From JAHFUI01 sp039931615 (GTDB lineage: Bacteria > Acidobacteriota > Vicinamibacteria > Vicinamibacterales > CAVVIG01), in NCBI GenBank assembly GCA_039931615.1, contig JBDTRR010000001.1:267658-331657 (forward strand): 64,000 nt of DNA, read 5' to 3'. The notes beneath the pieces were generated by a model. The model worked only from the letters and a program-made list of their open reading frames with translations. It ran no database searches and was not told the origin of the DNA. The translations under genes and the position numbers were made by a program. Below are positions 17,283 through 24,996 of the stretch, in pieces; within the stretch, counting starts at the first letter, position 1, and each line of letters begins with the position of its first letter.

Positions 17283-17459
17283 CCACAGCTCCTTGGGCGC
17301 GTGCGCCCAAGGAGCGGAGATCACATTCCGTTCCAGTCGGCTTCTCAATGTTTGGGCCGCTTTTCGCCTGGCACCACTCGAACCGGAGCGTTGTTTTCAA
17401 AAAACGACGTCGCAGCTGTAGTGAAACCGTGCCCGGCGGCCCGGTGCCGACCGGCCGCG

Positions 17460-17903
17460 CTACTTGACCGTCACGTTGATCGTGGTGCAGGTGCCCGGCA
17501 GTGTGTTGTGGAGATCATCGCCGAGCTGCAGCGCCAGCTTGTGCTTGCCGGGCGCCAGCTGGGTATCGAACTCGGACTTGCCGTCGCCGAAATGGACCCA
17601 GGACGGGGTGCCCTTGACGATCGTCTTCCCGGCCGGCAGACAGTCCTGCTCGATACCGACGTGATAGTGCGCGATTCCGGGGCGGGCCGTGGTGACCTCG
17701 CCGGGGGGAACGGCGCCGATCTCGATTCCCTCGGCTCCGAACTTCATGTGCAGCGGGCTGGTCACCGTCGCACCGTTCTTTGGCTCCACGAAAAACACCC
17801 GAGGCTTGGCGGCCGACGCCTTCTTGGCCTGGGCCGCTGCCATGACGCCAAAGCCCGCGACGATCACCACCACCAGCAGCGCGAGCTGCCTTCTGATTTG
17901 CAT
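17460..17903 (-). CDS. Exported DUF4399 protein
   Basis: 147 residues. The signal peptide is MQIRRQLALLVVVIVAGFGV with a likely AQA cleavage. The mature domain matches DUF4399: VFFVEPKNGATVTSPLHMKFG, a central AHYHVGIE, and a closing PGKHKLALQLGDD. The His residues and one Cys pair (QDCLPAG, GTCTTI) could stabilise or bind metal. A strong Shine-Dalgarno (AAAGGAG) lies 8-14 bases upstream of ATG 17903. It follows the ABC-like gene on the same strand after 25 bases, so the two may be co-transcribed. Function unknown; periplasmic by signal. Confidence 0.8.
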   Translation of the reverse strand: MQIRRQLALLVVVIVAGFGVMAAAQAKKASAAKPRVFFVEPKNGATVTSPLHMKFGAEGIEIGAVPPGEVTTARPGIAHYHVGIEQDCLPAGKTIVKGTPSWVHFGDGKSEFDTQLAPGKHKLALQLGDDLHNTLPGTCTTINVTVK

Positions 17904-17928
17904 ACGATAATCTCCTTTCCTAGACATT

Positions 17929-18672
17929 CTAGCCGAGCCGACCGCCAAACCACCGACTTCTGCGCGGCCCGGTCAGCCGTCCGGTCGCCGCATCGAGCGT
18001 GAGCACGCGGCCGGCGATCGCGGCGGCAAACGCCTGATCGGCGGTCAGCGCCACGATGGCGGCGCCGCGGCGGGTGGCCACGGATCGCAGCCGGCCGCCG
18101 ATCGGGACGACGTCGGCGCGATCGAGGGTGGCGCTCGGATGATCGAGCAGGATGACAGGTGGATCGAGCGCCAGTGCGCGGGCGATCCGGGCCCGTGCGC
18201 GCGTCGCGGCATCGAGGCCGCCGACCGCCTGGTCCCATTGCGATGCGGGGATGTCCAACTCGCCCGCCAGCGCGGCCGTGCGCCTGGCAACCTCGGGTGG
18301 CACCGGCTCGATGTCCAGCGTCAACGGGACGGCGAGGTTCTGCTGCAGCGTCAATGCTTCGAGAAACACGGCGCGCTCGGTGACGATGCCGAAACGGTCG
18401 ACCAGCGCCAGCCACTCGACGCTGTCGGCGATGGCGGCGGTTGACTGTCCGAAGACCTTCACCTCGCCCTGTTCCGGCAGAGAAGCACCGGTGACGAGGT
18501 TGATGAACACCTCGGCCATCGGCTGGTCCAGGCCGATCAGTGCGACATGCTCGCCGGCCGCGACGGTCAACTGGTGGATGCGGAGCGGGCGCAGCCCGCC
18601 GTAATTCTTGGAGACGCCGGAGAGATCGAGAACCGGCGGACTCACTCGACGTCTTGAAGGCCGGAAATCCAC
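17929..18672 (-). CDS. ABC-ATPase-fold protein with degenerate nucleotide-binding motifs
   Basis: 247 residues arranged like an ABC transporter ATPase: an opening VLDLSGVSKNYGG, a signature-helix region QAVGGLDAATRARARIARAL at about 149-166, Walker B VILLD at 173-177, and a D-loop SATLD. The catalytic features are gone. The P-loop reads GLDQPMAE at 47-54 with no GKS/T, the residue after Walker B is His178 instead of Glu, the signature lacks LSGGQ, and the switch His is absent (ALTADQ). It is therefore an ABC fold unlikely to hydrolyse ATP, perhaps a partner or regulator. No permease is nearby. Both candidate starts (18672 and 18642) are GTG. Confidence 0.7.
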   Translation of the reverse strand: MDFRPSRRRVSPPVLDLSGVSKNYGGLRPLRIHQLTVAAGEHVALIGLDQPMAEVFINLVTGASLPEQGEVKVFGQSTAAIADSVEWLALVDRFGIVTERAVFLEALTLQQNLAVPLTLDIEPVPPEVARRTAALAGELDIPASQWDQAVGGLDAATRARARIARALALDPPVILLDHPSATLDRADVVPIGGRLRSVATRRGAAIVALTADQAFAAAIAGRVLTLDAATGRLTGPRRSRWFGGRLG

Positions 18673-18714
18673 GCGACCGAGTCAGGTTTTCCCGGCCGGC
18701 CTTCGAGACGTCTC

Positions 18715-18733
18715 GCCCCGCCGGAGGCGGGGC
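18715..18733. repeat. Perfect GC hairpin
   Basis: GCCCCGCC-GGA-GGCGGGGC, an 8-base stem with a 3-base loop, between the small membrane protein gene and the ABC-like gene. There is no T-run on either strand, so termination is uncertain; it could be an RNA-stability hairpin. Confidence 0.5.
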
Positions 18734-18805
18734 AAACAACGCTGCTTCGAGCGGGGCGGAGCCACATCCGTTGTGCCTTTCCCGGCGGTCTGAGGCGGAG
18801 CCTCG

Positions 18806-19267
18806 CTAGACGATCAGGCGATTCACCTCGTCGACGACGCGCGCCGACAGGGTGAGCGCCTCGAGTTCGATCTTCACCGCCGCCACGTTCGAGACAATCG
18901 CGGCGTAGGCGATCATGGCGTGGATGATCGGCGGCACCACGCCGGTGTCGACGCTGGCGCCGATGATCGCGGCCGTCATCGTCACGGCCATCGCCAGGGT
19001 GCCGATCGAGAACACTGGCTTTCTCGCCGCCGCGATCCGGCGGTAGTAATCGCCGGTCAGGCTGTTCTCGGCCATCGCATCCTTGACCGCTTTGCCCTTG
19101 CCGATGAGGTAGAACATCATCATCGAGTGGGCGAGCATCAAGACCATCGTGGAAAAGAACCCGAACGAGATGTGACGGCCGACGTCGCCGCCCCACAGGC
19201 CGAGTGCCGCAGCGGCGACCAGGCCGAGGAGACCGAGGAAGATGGCAGAGAGAAGCGCGGCAGTCAA
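18806..19267 (-). CDS. Small four-helix membrane protein, function unknown
   Basis: 153 residues with about four hydrophobic segments: TAALLSAIFLGLLGLVAAAAL, FGFFSTMVLMLAHSMMMFYLI, FSIGTLAMAVTMTAAIIGA, and VPPIIHAMIAYAAIVSNVA. Three histidines (GRHISF, LAHSMM, IIHAMI) lie in or next to helices, a pattern seen in heme- or copper-binding membrane proteins, but no known motif is complete. The start is a TTG at 19267. I do not recognise the family. It is divergent from the methyltransferase at 19465 across a repeat-filled gap. Confidence 0.6.
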   Translation of the reverse strand: MTAALLSAIFLGLLGLVAAAALGLWGGDVGRHISFGFFSTMVLMLAHSMMMFYLIGKGKAVKDAMAENSLTGDYYRRIAAARKPVFSIGTLAMAVTMTAAIIGASVDTGVVPPIIHAMIAYAAIVSNVAAVKIELEALTLSARVVDEVNRLIV

Positions 19268-19274
19268 CGGAGCA

Positions 19275-19462
19275 GTCTACAATTCACGATTTACAATTCA
19301 CGATTCACAAGGTGATTACGGATTACCAGACACAAGGCGATTGCGGTTACAAGACACGAGGCGATTACGGACGACAGCGTGCATGGGGCGGCCGTGACCA
19401 CCGACGTTCACAATCCGCGGCCCGCTCTCTTTGTGAATTGTAAATTGTAACTTGTAAACTTG
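19275..19462. repeat. AT-rich inverted arms enclosing a 24-base tandem repeat
   Basis: TACAATTCAC occurs at the left side (twice, about 19278 and 19292) and its inverse GTGAATTGTA at 19434-19443. Between them are three tandem copies of about 24 bases, consensus AGGYGATTRCGGNTTAC then AGACAC, from 19310 to about 19380. The segment is much more AT-rich than its surroundings and separates two divergent genes. Confidence 0.65.
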
Positions 19463-19464
19463 AT

Positions 19465-20094
19465 GTGATTCCGCCTTCGCCGTTCGTCGTGGAGTGGGCG
19501 GCCGCCCTGGCGCCGGAGTTGAGGGCGCCGCGGCGACTGCTCGACGTGGCGATGGGCCGCGGCCGCCACGCGCTGGCCTGCGCCGGGCTCGGGTACCGCG
19601 TGTTCGGCGTCGACGTGAACATCGATGCCGTGCGCGCCGCGGCCGCAGAGGCGGAACGCCGCGGCCTGTCGATCCGCGCGTGGTGCGCCGACCTGATCGC
19701 CGCGCCGCTGCCGGTTGGACGGTTCGAAGCGGTCGTGGTCACCCGCTACCTGCAGCGTGATCTGTTCGGGCCGATCCGCCACGCGGTGACGCCCGGCGGC
19801 ATCGTCCTCTACGAAACGTTCACGTCGAACCAGCGCGCCCACGGCACCGGGCCGACATCCGCCGATCATCTGCTCGAGCCGGGCGAACTGCGCGACCGGT
19901 TCGACGCGTTCGACATCCTGTTCTACGAGGAAGTCCGTGGACCCGAGGCGGTCGCGCGGATCGCGGCCAGACGGCCGCTCGCCCCCTCCACGTACGCGGG
20001 ATCCGCAGTCCGACTAAAGTCGGACGCCACGTACGAGAGGGCTCAGAGGGGCAGGTCGGGCTGGTTCCCCTTGAGCTCGACCAGGCGCTGGTAG
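19465..20094 (+). CDS. SAM-dependent methyltransferase with repeat-derived C-terminus
   Basis: 209 residues. The SAM-binding glycine motif is LLDVAMGRGRHALACA, followed by the acidic VFGVDVN and a central LIAAPLPVGRFEAVVVTRYL; the layout resembles TehB/Methyltransf_11 proteins. The family-like region ends around residue 175 (EAVARIAARRP). The last 35 residues come from the dispersed hairpin repeat (GSAVRLKSDATYERA) and from sequence antisense to the PHP gene, with which it overlaps by 52 bases. The native stop was probably lost when the repeat inserted. Start GTG at 19465. The substrate is unknown. Confidence 0.75.
   Translation: MIPPSPFVVEWAAALAPELRAPRRLLDVAMGRGRHALACAGLGYRVFGVDVNIDAVRAAAAEAERRGLSIRAWCADLIAAPLPVGRFEAVVVTRYLQRDLFGPIRHAVTPGGIVLYETFTSNQRAHGTGPTSADHLLEPGELRDRFDAFDILFYEEVRGPEAVARIAARRPLAPSTYAGSAVRLKSDATYERAQRGRSGWFPLSSTRRW
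19989..20034. repeat. Dispersed hairpin repeat, half copy
   Basis: CACGTAC...CACGTAC ends around a single hairpin GTCCGAC-TAAA-GTCGGAC. It lies inside the 3' end of the methyltransferase frame and reads as AVRLKSDATY. Confidence 0.75.
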
Positions 20095-20885
20095 GCCTGG
20101 CGCGGCAGGGACACGCTGCCGATTGACGCCCCGTGCGACTGGTCGCCGTGAAAGTCCGAGCCGCCCGAGACGGCCACCCCCAGCCTGGCGGCGAGCGCGA
20201 CATAGCGTCTGGTGGTCGGCGCGTCGTGATCGGGATGATAGGCTTCGATCGCGTCGAGGCCGGACCGCTCCACCCACTGCGGCAGCCACTCGTCGCGGAT
20301 CCGCAGCCCGGGATGGGCGACCGCGGCGATGCCATGCGCGGAATGGATGCGGTCGATCACCTCGTCAGGCGTGGCCCCGGCGCGCGGCACGAAGGCCGGC
20401 CGGCCAGGCGTCAGCCAGACTCTGAACGCCTCGTTGGTCGTCGGGACATGGCCGGCGTCGACCAGGGCGCGGGCAATCCAGGGCCGTCCGGCCGCCACCG
20501 ACGGGTCGTCGATCGCGCGCTTCAAAATCGCGTCGGCGTCGAGCACGATGCCGTGTCCGGCGAGCAGCGCGACGATCTGGCGCAGCCGGTCGATCCGCAC
20601 GCGGCGCTGCTTGCTCAGGAAATCGGCGAACTCCGGCGACGCCGGGTCGATGAAATAGCCCAGCACGTGGACGTCGATGCCGTCGAGCACGGCCGTCACT
20701 TCGATGCCGGTGACGAACTCGATCGAGGCCGCACGACAGGCCGCGGCGACCGGCACGCAGCCGGCGACGGTATCGTGATCGGTGACGCTGAGCACAACGA
20801 CCCCCGCCGCCGACGCCCGGGCGACCAGCTCGGGTGGAGTGCAGCGGCCGTCGGAGGCGGTGGTATGGGTGTGAAGGTCGATCAA
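20043..20885 (-). CDS. PHP-domain phosphoesterase (TrpH / RNase AM-like)
   Basis: 280 residues from a TTG start whose TTGA overlaps the stop of the Fur-ferritin gene. PHP metal motifs are complete: DLHTHTTASDG at the N-terminus, SVTDHDT, GIEVTA with the metal Glu, AHPGL, and GSDFHGD near the C-terminus. Family members (E. coli YciV/RNase AM, C. violaceum TrpH) are 5'-3' exonucleases acting on RNA or 3',5'-nucleotide bisphosphates, with Mn at the active site. The overlap with an iron-regulator fusion suggests joint expression; a Mn-dependent nuclease alongside iron sensing is an attractive but untested link. Confidence 0.85.
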   Translation of the reverse strand: MIDLHTHTTASDGRCTPPELVARASAAGVVVLSVTDHDTVAGCVPVAAACRAASIEFVTGIEVTAVLDGIDVHVLGYFIDPASPEFADFLSKQRRVRIDRLRQIVALLAGHGIVLDADAILKRAIDDPSVAAGRPWIARALVDAGHVPTTNEAFRVWLTPGRPAFVPRAGATPDEVIDRIHSAHGIAAVAHPGLRIRDEWLPQWVERSGLDAIEAYHPDHDAPTTRRYVALAARLGVAVSGGSDFHGDQSHGASIGSVSLPRQAYQRLVELKGNQPDLPL

Positions 20886-21868
20886 CGGGCCGATCTGGCG
20901 GTTGACGTCCCGGTGCGGCGGGTCCGCTGGCGCTGACGCACGGTCAAGGCGCGGTACTCCCGAATCAGGAGATCCAGGTGCTCGCGCTCTTCGGCCGCGA
21001 ACTCGAGAAAAATCTGCTTGCCTTGCGAGTCCTCGAAGCGCTCGCCGTAGCGCTTGAAGAAGTTGTACGAGCCGCGCTCGCATTTGATGCCGATCAGCAG
21101 CGCCTGCTGGTCGTTGACACCCTTGCGCAGCTTGGCCGCGCCTTCGTCGAACAGGCCGTTGGCGGCGCCTTTGAAGAACAGGAAGGTCGGGCGCGATTCA
21201 AGACCGGGATCGGTGGCCAGCAGTTCCCGGTAGCGCTGCTCGAGGGTCGTGAGGTGCTCGCGCTCCTCCGCCGCCAGCTTCTGGAAGACGGTCCGGCCGC
21301 GCGCGTCCTTGGTCAGACTGGCGGCGCGGGTGTAGAACTGGAAGCCGCTTCGCTCGGTGGCAATGGCGATGCGCAGGGCGTCGCGGGCGAACACCAGCTC
21401 GGTGGTCGTCCCGTCGATGGTCCCGGTCCTGACCTTCCCCTCGCCGGCGCGGCAGTCCTCGCAGGTACCGTAGATCTGCACTACGGTTTGCGTCGGCGTG
21501 AAGCGCCGCGCGGTCGCCACCTCTTCGACCACCGACTCGATGTCCGAGCTGAGGAACTCGGACGAGCGGTGACAGGTGTCGCAGATCAGGTGGAAGTGGC
21601 GGGGGTGGCCGTAGGAGGGCTCGAAGCGCGATCGGCCTTCGCCGAAATCGACCTTGCGTGCCACCCCGGCCTCGACCATCCACTGCAGCGTCCGGTAGAC
21701 GGTGGCCCGCCCGATTCCGGGCACCTCACGGCGGACGAGATCGAACAGATCGTCCGCGCTCAGATGACCTTCCTGCTGCAGGAAGGTCTTGAGGATCCGG
21801 TCGCGTTTGGTGGAGTGCTTTCCCCCGGCGGGGCGCAGTCGGGATGAGTCGAGGAAGTCGCGATCCAT
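20882..21868 (-). CDS. Fur-family regulator fused to a ferritin-like (rubrerythrin-type) diiron domain
   Basis: 328 residues. Residues 18-75 form the Fur winged helix (RATVYRTLQWMVEAGVARKV). Residues 86-140 form the dimerisation/metal half, with HPRHFHLIC and two CxxC pairs (Cys96/Cys99 and Cys136/Cys139) for structural zinc. After a short linker, residues 160-308 form a four-helix ferritin-like domain carrying two Glu plus ExxH sets: Glu172 with Glu202-His205, and Glu264 with Glu294-His297. This is a full diiron ligand set. It may sense iron or peroxide through both parts and repress its targets. The tail is Arg-rich. Its stop overlaps the next gene by four bases. Confidence 0.88.
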   Translation of the reverse strand: MDRDFLDSSRLRPAGGKHSTKRDRILKTFLQQEGHLSADDLFDLVRREVPGIGRATVYRTLQWMVEAGVARKVDFGEGRSRFEPSYGHPRHFHLICDTCHRSSEFLSSDIESVVEEVATARRFTPTQTVVQIYGTCEDCRAGEGKVRTGTIDGTTTELVFARDALRIAIATERSGFQFYTRAASLTKDARGRTVFQKLAAEEREHLTTLEQRYRELLATDPGLESRPTFLFFKGAANGLFDEGAAKLRKGVNDQQALLIGIKCERGSYNFFKRYGERFEDSQGKQIFLEFAAEEREHLDLLIREYRALTVRQRQRTRRTGTSTARSAR

Positions 21869-21914
21869 TGGCAGTCAAGCCACAGGCGATATGGCGCTGT
21901 GGCTTGACGGGGCT

Positions 21915-22244
21915 TTAGTCGACCGAAAAGGACTGCCCGCAGCCACAGGTCGACGTCGCCTGCGGATTCTTGATCGTGAAGCCACCACCGGTGATCGTCT
22001 CGACGAAGTCCACTTCGGCGCCCTTCAGATAGCGCACACTGATCGGATCGACGAACAGCTTGACGCCATGCGATTCGAACACGACGTCGCCCGACCCCTG
22101 GCCGCTTTCCTCGATCATCAGTCCATACTGGAAGCCGGAGCAGCCGCCGCCCTGAACGAACACACGCAGGCCGCTGCCAGCCTTGTTTTCTTCGGAAAGC
22201 AACTCGTTGATCTTCTCAGCTGCCGTCTCGGACACGTTGATCAT
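21915..22244 (-). CDS. erpA: Iron-sulfur cluster insertion protein ErpA/IscA type
   Basis: 109 residues. Three cluster-ligand cysteines are present: Cys35 in GGGCSGFQYG, and Cys100 and Cys102 in STCGCGQSF. It carries Fe-S clusters to apoproteins in the cytoplasm. ATG 22244 is chosen; AGGAGA lies 7-12 bases upstream, and eight upstream residues in frame are not family-like. TATAAT on this strand at 22294-22289 could be its -10 box. It is next to the Fur-ferritin gene on the same strand, so this may be a small iron-handling cluster; the two genes are separated by 46 bases. Confidence 0.93.
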   Translation of the reverse strand: MINVSETAAEKINELLSEENKAGSGLRVFVQGGGCSGFQYGLMIEESGQGSGDVVFESHGVKLFVDPISVRYLKGAEVDFVETITGGGFTIKNPQATSTCGCGQSFSVD

Positions 22245-22288
22245 GGGACTATTCTCCTGAAACTCCATCGACCGGACGATTGGTCATC

Positions 22289-22294
22289 ATTATA
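22289..22294 (-). promoter_or_regulatory. Candidate -10 box for erpA
   Basis: TATAAT on the minus strand, giving a leader of about 38-45 bases before the erpA start. No good -35 hexamer is found at 16-18 bases, so the site may need an activator or be fortuitous. Confidence 0.4.
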
Positions 22295-22353
22295 GCAAGA
22301 ACACGATTGGTATACTGCCGTGCCGGCACCTGATCCTGCAAGGCCGCACTGAC

Positions 22354-23310
22354 ATGCCGCACATTTTCGTTCCCGGAACCCGGAGGGAAGGGCTCCTGAC
22401 CGCCGCCGACGAGCGCTGGAGCGCCGTCCTGGCCGTCCGGCCAGAGCTTCGCTCAGCGGTGGAGCTTCAGCGCCGCCTGCTCGAGCTCGTGATCGATCTC
22501 ACCCAGACGATCGAGGGCCGACGCCTGCCCCGACTCTCGCTGCCGCCGCGCTATCTTGCCGCCAAGCTCGCCCGCGGCGTCCCGGCACTGGCTGGCGAGC
22601 CGATTCCGCTGCCCGTGGCCGTCTTGACCCGAACCCTGCTCCAGTTCTGCGGCGAGCTGGCCGCCAGCGGCGCCGGCGAGGCCGCCGAACACATCCAGGC
22701 GGCCATCGATGAACGCCGCCTCGACGCCGGTTCGCTGCTGCTCGCCTCCCTCTCACGCGATCAGGAGGCGATCCGGACCGGCGCGACGCACCGTGGCCTG
22801 GCCCCAGATCTCGTCTGGCTGGTCGCCGAGCTGGCCGTCGGGCCGTTCGCGTACTCGCTGCAGCGAACCCTCTTCGCCGTCGCGAACCGCCCCCCCGGCT
22901 CGGATTCGTCACCAGGCGACGAGGCGCTGGCCGAGGCGCTGCACGGATGGCAGCACGGCTACTGCCCGGCCTGCGGCTCGTGGCCGGCGCTGGCCGAAGT
23001 CGTCGAGGGGCACCGCACCCTGCGCTGTTCGTTCTGTGCCACCGCCTGGGAGCTGCCGACCTACGCCTGCGTCTACTGTGCCGAGGACGGCGAACCGTTC
23101 GTCACCGCCGCTCCCGACGAAGATCGAAAGGATCGGCGGGTCGAAGTCTGCAGCGGCTGCGGCGGGTACATGAAGACGGTCGACCTCGGGGTGCTGTCGC
23201 CGTTCCCGCTGCTGGCGATCGGCGACCTCGAAACGATGGACCTGGATATGGCGGCGATGGAGCACGGCTACGCCAAGCCGGCGATGCGGGAGTTCAACAG
23301 GAGCAAGTAA
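22354..23310 (+). CDS. fdhE: FdhE-like formate dehydrogenase accessory protein
   Basis: 318 residues. An N-terminal helical half (about 1-190) is followed by a rubredoxin-like half with four Cys-x2-Cys knuckles: CPAC, CSFC, CVYC and CSGC. The order matches FdhE, which helps activate periplasmic formate dehydrogenase, apparently by binding iron and the enzyme near the Tat system. The end, GDLETMDLDMAAMEHGY, also fits the family. No formate dehydrogenase gene is in this window; the molybdopterin genes at 28.2-28.9 kb are consistent with one elsewhere. Start ATG at 22354. Confidence 0.85.
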   Translation: MPHIFVPGTRREGLLTAADERWSAVLAVRPELRSAVELQRRLLELVIDLTQTIEGRRLPRLSLPPRYLAAKLARGVPALAGEPIPLPVAVLTRTLLQFCGELAASGAGEAAEHIQAAIDERRLDAGSLLLASLSRDQEAIRTGATHRGLAPDLVWLVAELAVGPFAYSLQRTLFAVANRPPGSDSSPGDEALAEALHGWQHGYCPACGSWPALAEVVEGHRTLRCSFCATAWELPTYACVYCAEDGEPFVTAAPDEDRKDRRVEVCSGCGGYMKTVDLGVLSPFPLLAIGDLETMDLDMAAMEHGYAKPAMREFNRSK

Positions 23311-23317
23311 GCAAGAA

Positions 23318-23358
23318 TTTGGTGATTTGGCGATCTGGCGATTCGGCGATTTGGTAAT
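23318..23358. repeat. Octamer tandem repeat between convergent genes
   Basis: Five direct copies of about GATTTGGC. Right of it, ACCCAATTACCAATTC (from 23382) is roughly inverse to the array, so the gap between fdhE and the fumarase gene can fold into a hairpin and may end transcription from both sides. Confidence 0.65.
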
Positions 23359-23394
23359 GAGCAAGAAAACCGCTTTATTTACCCAATTACCAAT

Positions 23395-24915
23395 TCACGA
23401 CGTCACCAATTCTTCCAGATGTTTCCCTGACTCCTGCTCGATCTCCTTGTGCAGGCTGTTTCCGTGGGCGTCCATCGTGACGATCGCCGGGAAGTCCTTG
23501 ACCTGCAGGTGCCACATCGCTTCGGGCGTGCCGAACTCGAGCAGCGACACGTCGTCCACGCCCTCAATCGTCCGGGCGTAGAACTGGGCAGCGCCGCCAA
23601 TGGCGTTGAGGTAGACGGCGCCATGCTCTTTCAACGCCGCCAGGGTTTTCGCGCCCATCCCGCCCTTGCCGATCACGGCGCGGACGCCATAGCGCTTGAT
23701 GACCTCGCCCTGGTATGGCTCCTCGCGGATGCTGGTGGTCGGACCGGCGGCGGTCACCCGCCATCCCTCGCCCTGCTTCACCACCACCGGGCCGCAGTGA
23801 TAGAGCACCGCCCCGCGCAAATCAACCGGCGGCTCGTGCTTCATCAGGTAGGCGTGGACCTCGTCCCGGCCGGTGAACATCCGGCCCGACACCAGCACCA
23901 CGTCGCCGACCTTGAGCGATCGCACCTGCTCGTCCGTCAGCGGCGCCCGCAGCGCCACCTCGCGGCCGGTGCGGATGAACCCCGCCTGATCCAGCATCGG
24001 CAGGATCGGATTTGCCGGGTCGCGGTAGAGCCAGCTGCCGATCGCACCCGTCGCGCCGTCGAGCGTCACCCCAAGCCGGCGGAAGGCCCAGCAATCGTAG
24101 GCGACCGACACGAAATAGCTGGCCGGCAGCCGGTTCAAGACGCCGATCTTGCAGCCGATCAGCGTGACGTTGCCGCCGAATCCCATCGTGCCGATTTCGA
24201 GGTCGTTGATCTTTCCCATCACCGAGGCTTCGAGCTCCGCCAGCCGCGAGTCGGGGTTCACATCGTCGAGGGTGCGGAACAGCTGCTCCTTGGCATGGGT
24301 GTAGCCGGACGTCCGGTCGCCGCCGATGCAGACTCCGACCGCCCCTGGACTGCAGCCCTTGCCCTGCGCATTCCAGACCGCGTGCAGGATCGCCTTCCTG
24401 ACGCCGTCGAAGTTCCGATCGGCGCGCCCGAGGTGGGGCAATTCGACCGGCAGCGCGTACTGGGCGTTGACGTTCTCGCAGCCGCCGCCCTTGAGAATGA
24501 GCTTGACCTCGACCTCATCCTTCTCCCACTGCTCGAAATGCACGATCGGCATCCCGGGCCCGAGATTGTCGCCGGAGTTCTTGCCGGTGATGGAATCGAC
24601 CGAGTTGGGCCGCAGTTTGCCGCGCCGCGTCGCTTCGGCCACCGCCTCGCGAATCTGCTGCCGCATCCAGATCTGGTTCGCCCCGACCGGGGTCTTGACC
24701 TCGAACGTCGGCATGCCGGTGTCCTGGCAGATGGCGCCTTCCACATCGACCGCGAGATCGATGTTCTGGGCGATGATCGTCAGCGCCTGTCCGGCCCGGG
24801 TCTCCGGCGGATCGCCCTTCAGTGCGGTCCCCATTGCCGCGCGGACGTCGGGCGGGAGATCGGTCGACGTACGGATGATGAGCTGGACGACGCTGTCGAA
24901 GAATTGGGGCAGCAT
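23395..24915 (-). CDS. Class I fumarate hydratase (Fe-S type)
   Basis: 506 residues, the full two-domain single-chain form like E. coli FumA/FumB. The alpha part has AICQDTGMPTFEV, GGGCENVNAQYALPV and GVCIGGDRTSGY, whose cysteines hold the 4Fe-4S cluster. The beta part has LVSGRMFTGRDEVHAYL, VIGKGGMG and the C-terminal SLLEFGTPEAMWHLQVKDFP. It hydrates fumarate to L-malate in the TCA cycle; some homologues act on tartrate. The start ATG at 24915 is followed at once by the family N-terminus. It is divergent from aspartase across 81 bases. The enzyme is oxygen-sensitive, so it depends on Fe-S repair; erpA is close by. Confidence 0.92.
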   Translation of the reverse strand: MLPQFFDSVVQLIIRTSTDLPPDVRAAMGTALKGDPPETRAGQALTIIAQNIDLAVDVEGAICQDTGMPTFEVKTPVGANQIWMRQQIREAVAEATRRGKLRPNSVDSITGKNSGDNLGPGMPIVHFEQWEKDEVEVKLILKGGGCENVNAQYALPVELPHLGRADRNFDGVRKAILHAVWNAQGKGCSPGAVGVCIGGDRTSGYTHAKEQLFRTLDDVNPDSRLAELEASVMGKINDLEIGTMGFGGNVTLIGCKIGVLNRLPASYFVSVAYDCWAFRRLGVTLDGATGAIGSWLYRDPANPILPMLDQAGFIRTGREVALRAPLTDEQVRSLKVGDVVLVSGRMFTGRDEVHAYLMKHEPPVDLRGAVLYHCGPVVVKQGEGWRVTAAGPTTSIREEPYQGEVIKRYGVRAVIGKGGMGAKTLAALKEHGAVYLNAIGGAAQFYARTIEGVDDVSLLEFGTPEAMWHLQVKDFPAIVTMDAHGNSLHKEIEQESGKHLEELVTS

Positions 24916-24996
24916 GCGGAAAAGTATACTTGTTGGGGGACTGGAGGCTGGCGTCCGGATCCCCTGCCGTTCCCCAGCCTCCGGCGTCCAGCCTCT

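Noticed and set aside
19310..19380. Possible CRISPR or integron-like attC array
   Set aside because: Three 24-base units without unique spacers and without the paired core sites of attC; no cas or integrase gene nearby.
20043..21083. Longer PHP protein starting 66 codons upstream
   Set aside because: The extra N-terminal part is Arg-rich antisense-like sequence lying wholly within the Fur-ferritin coding region; the TTG overlap start fits the family N-terminus.
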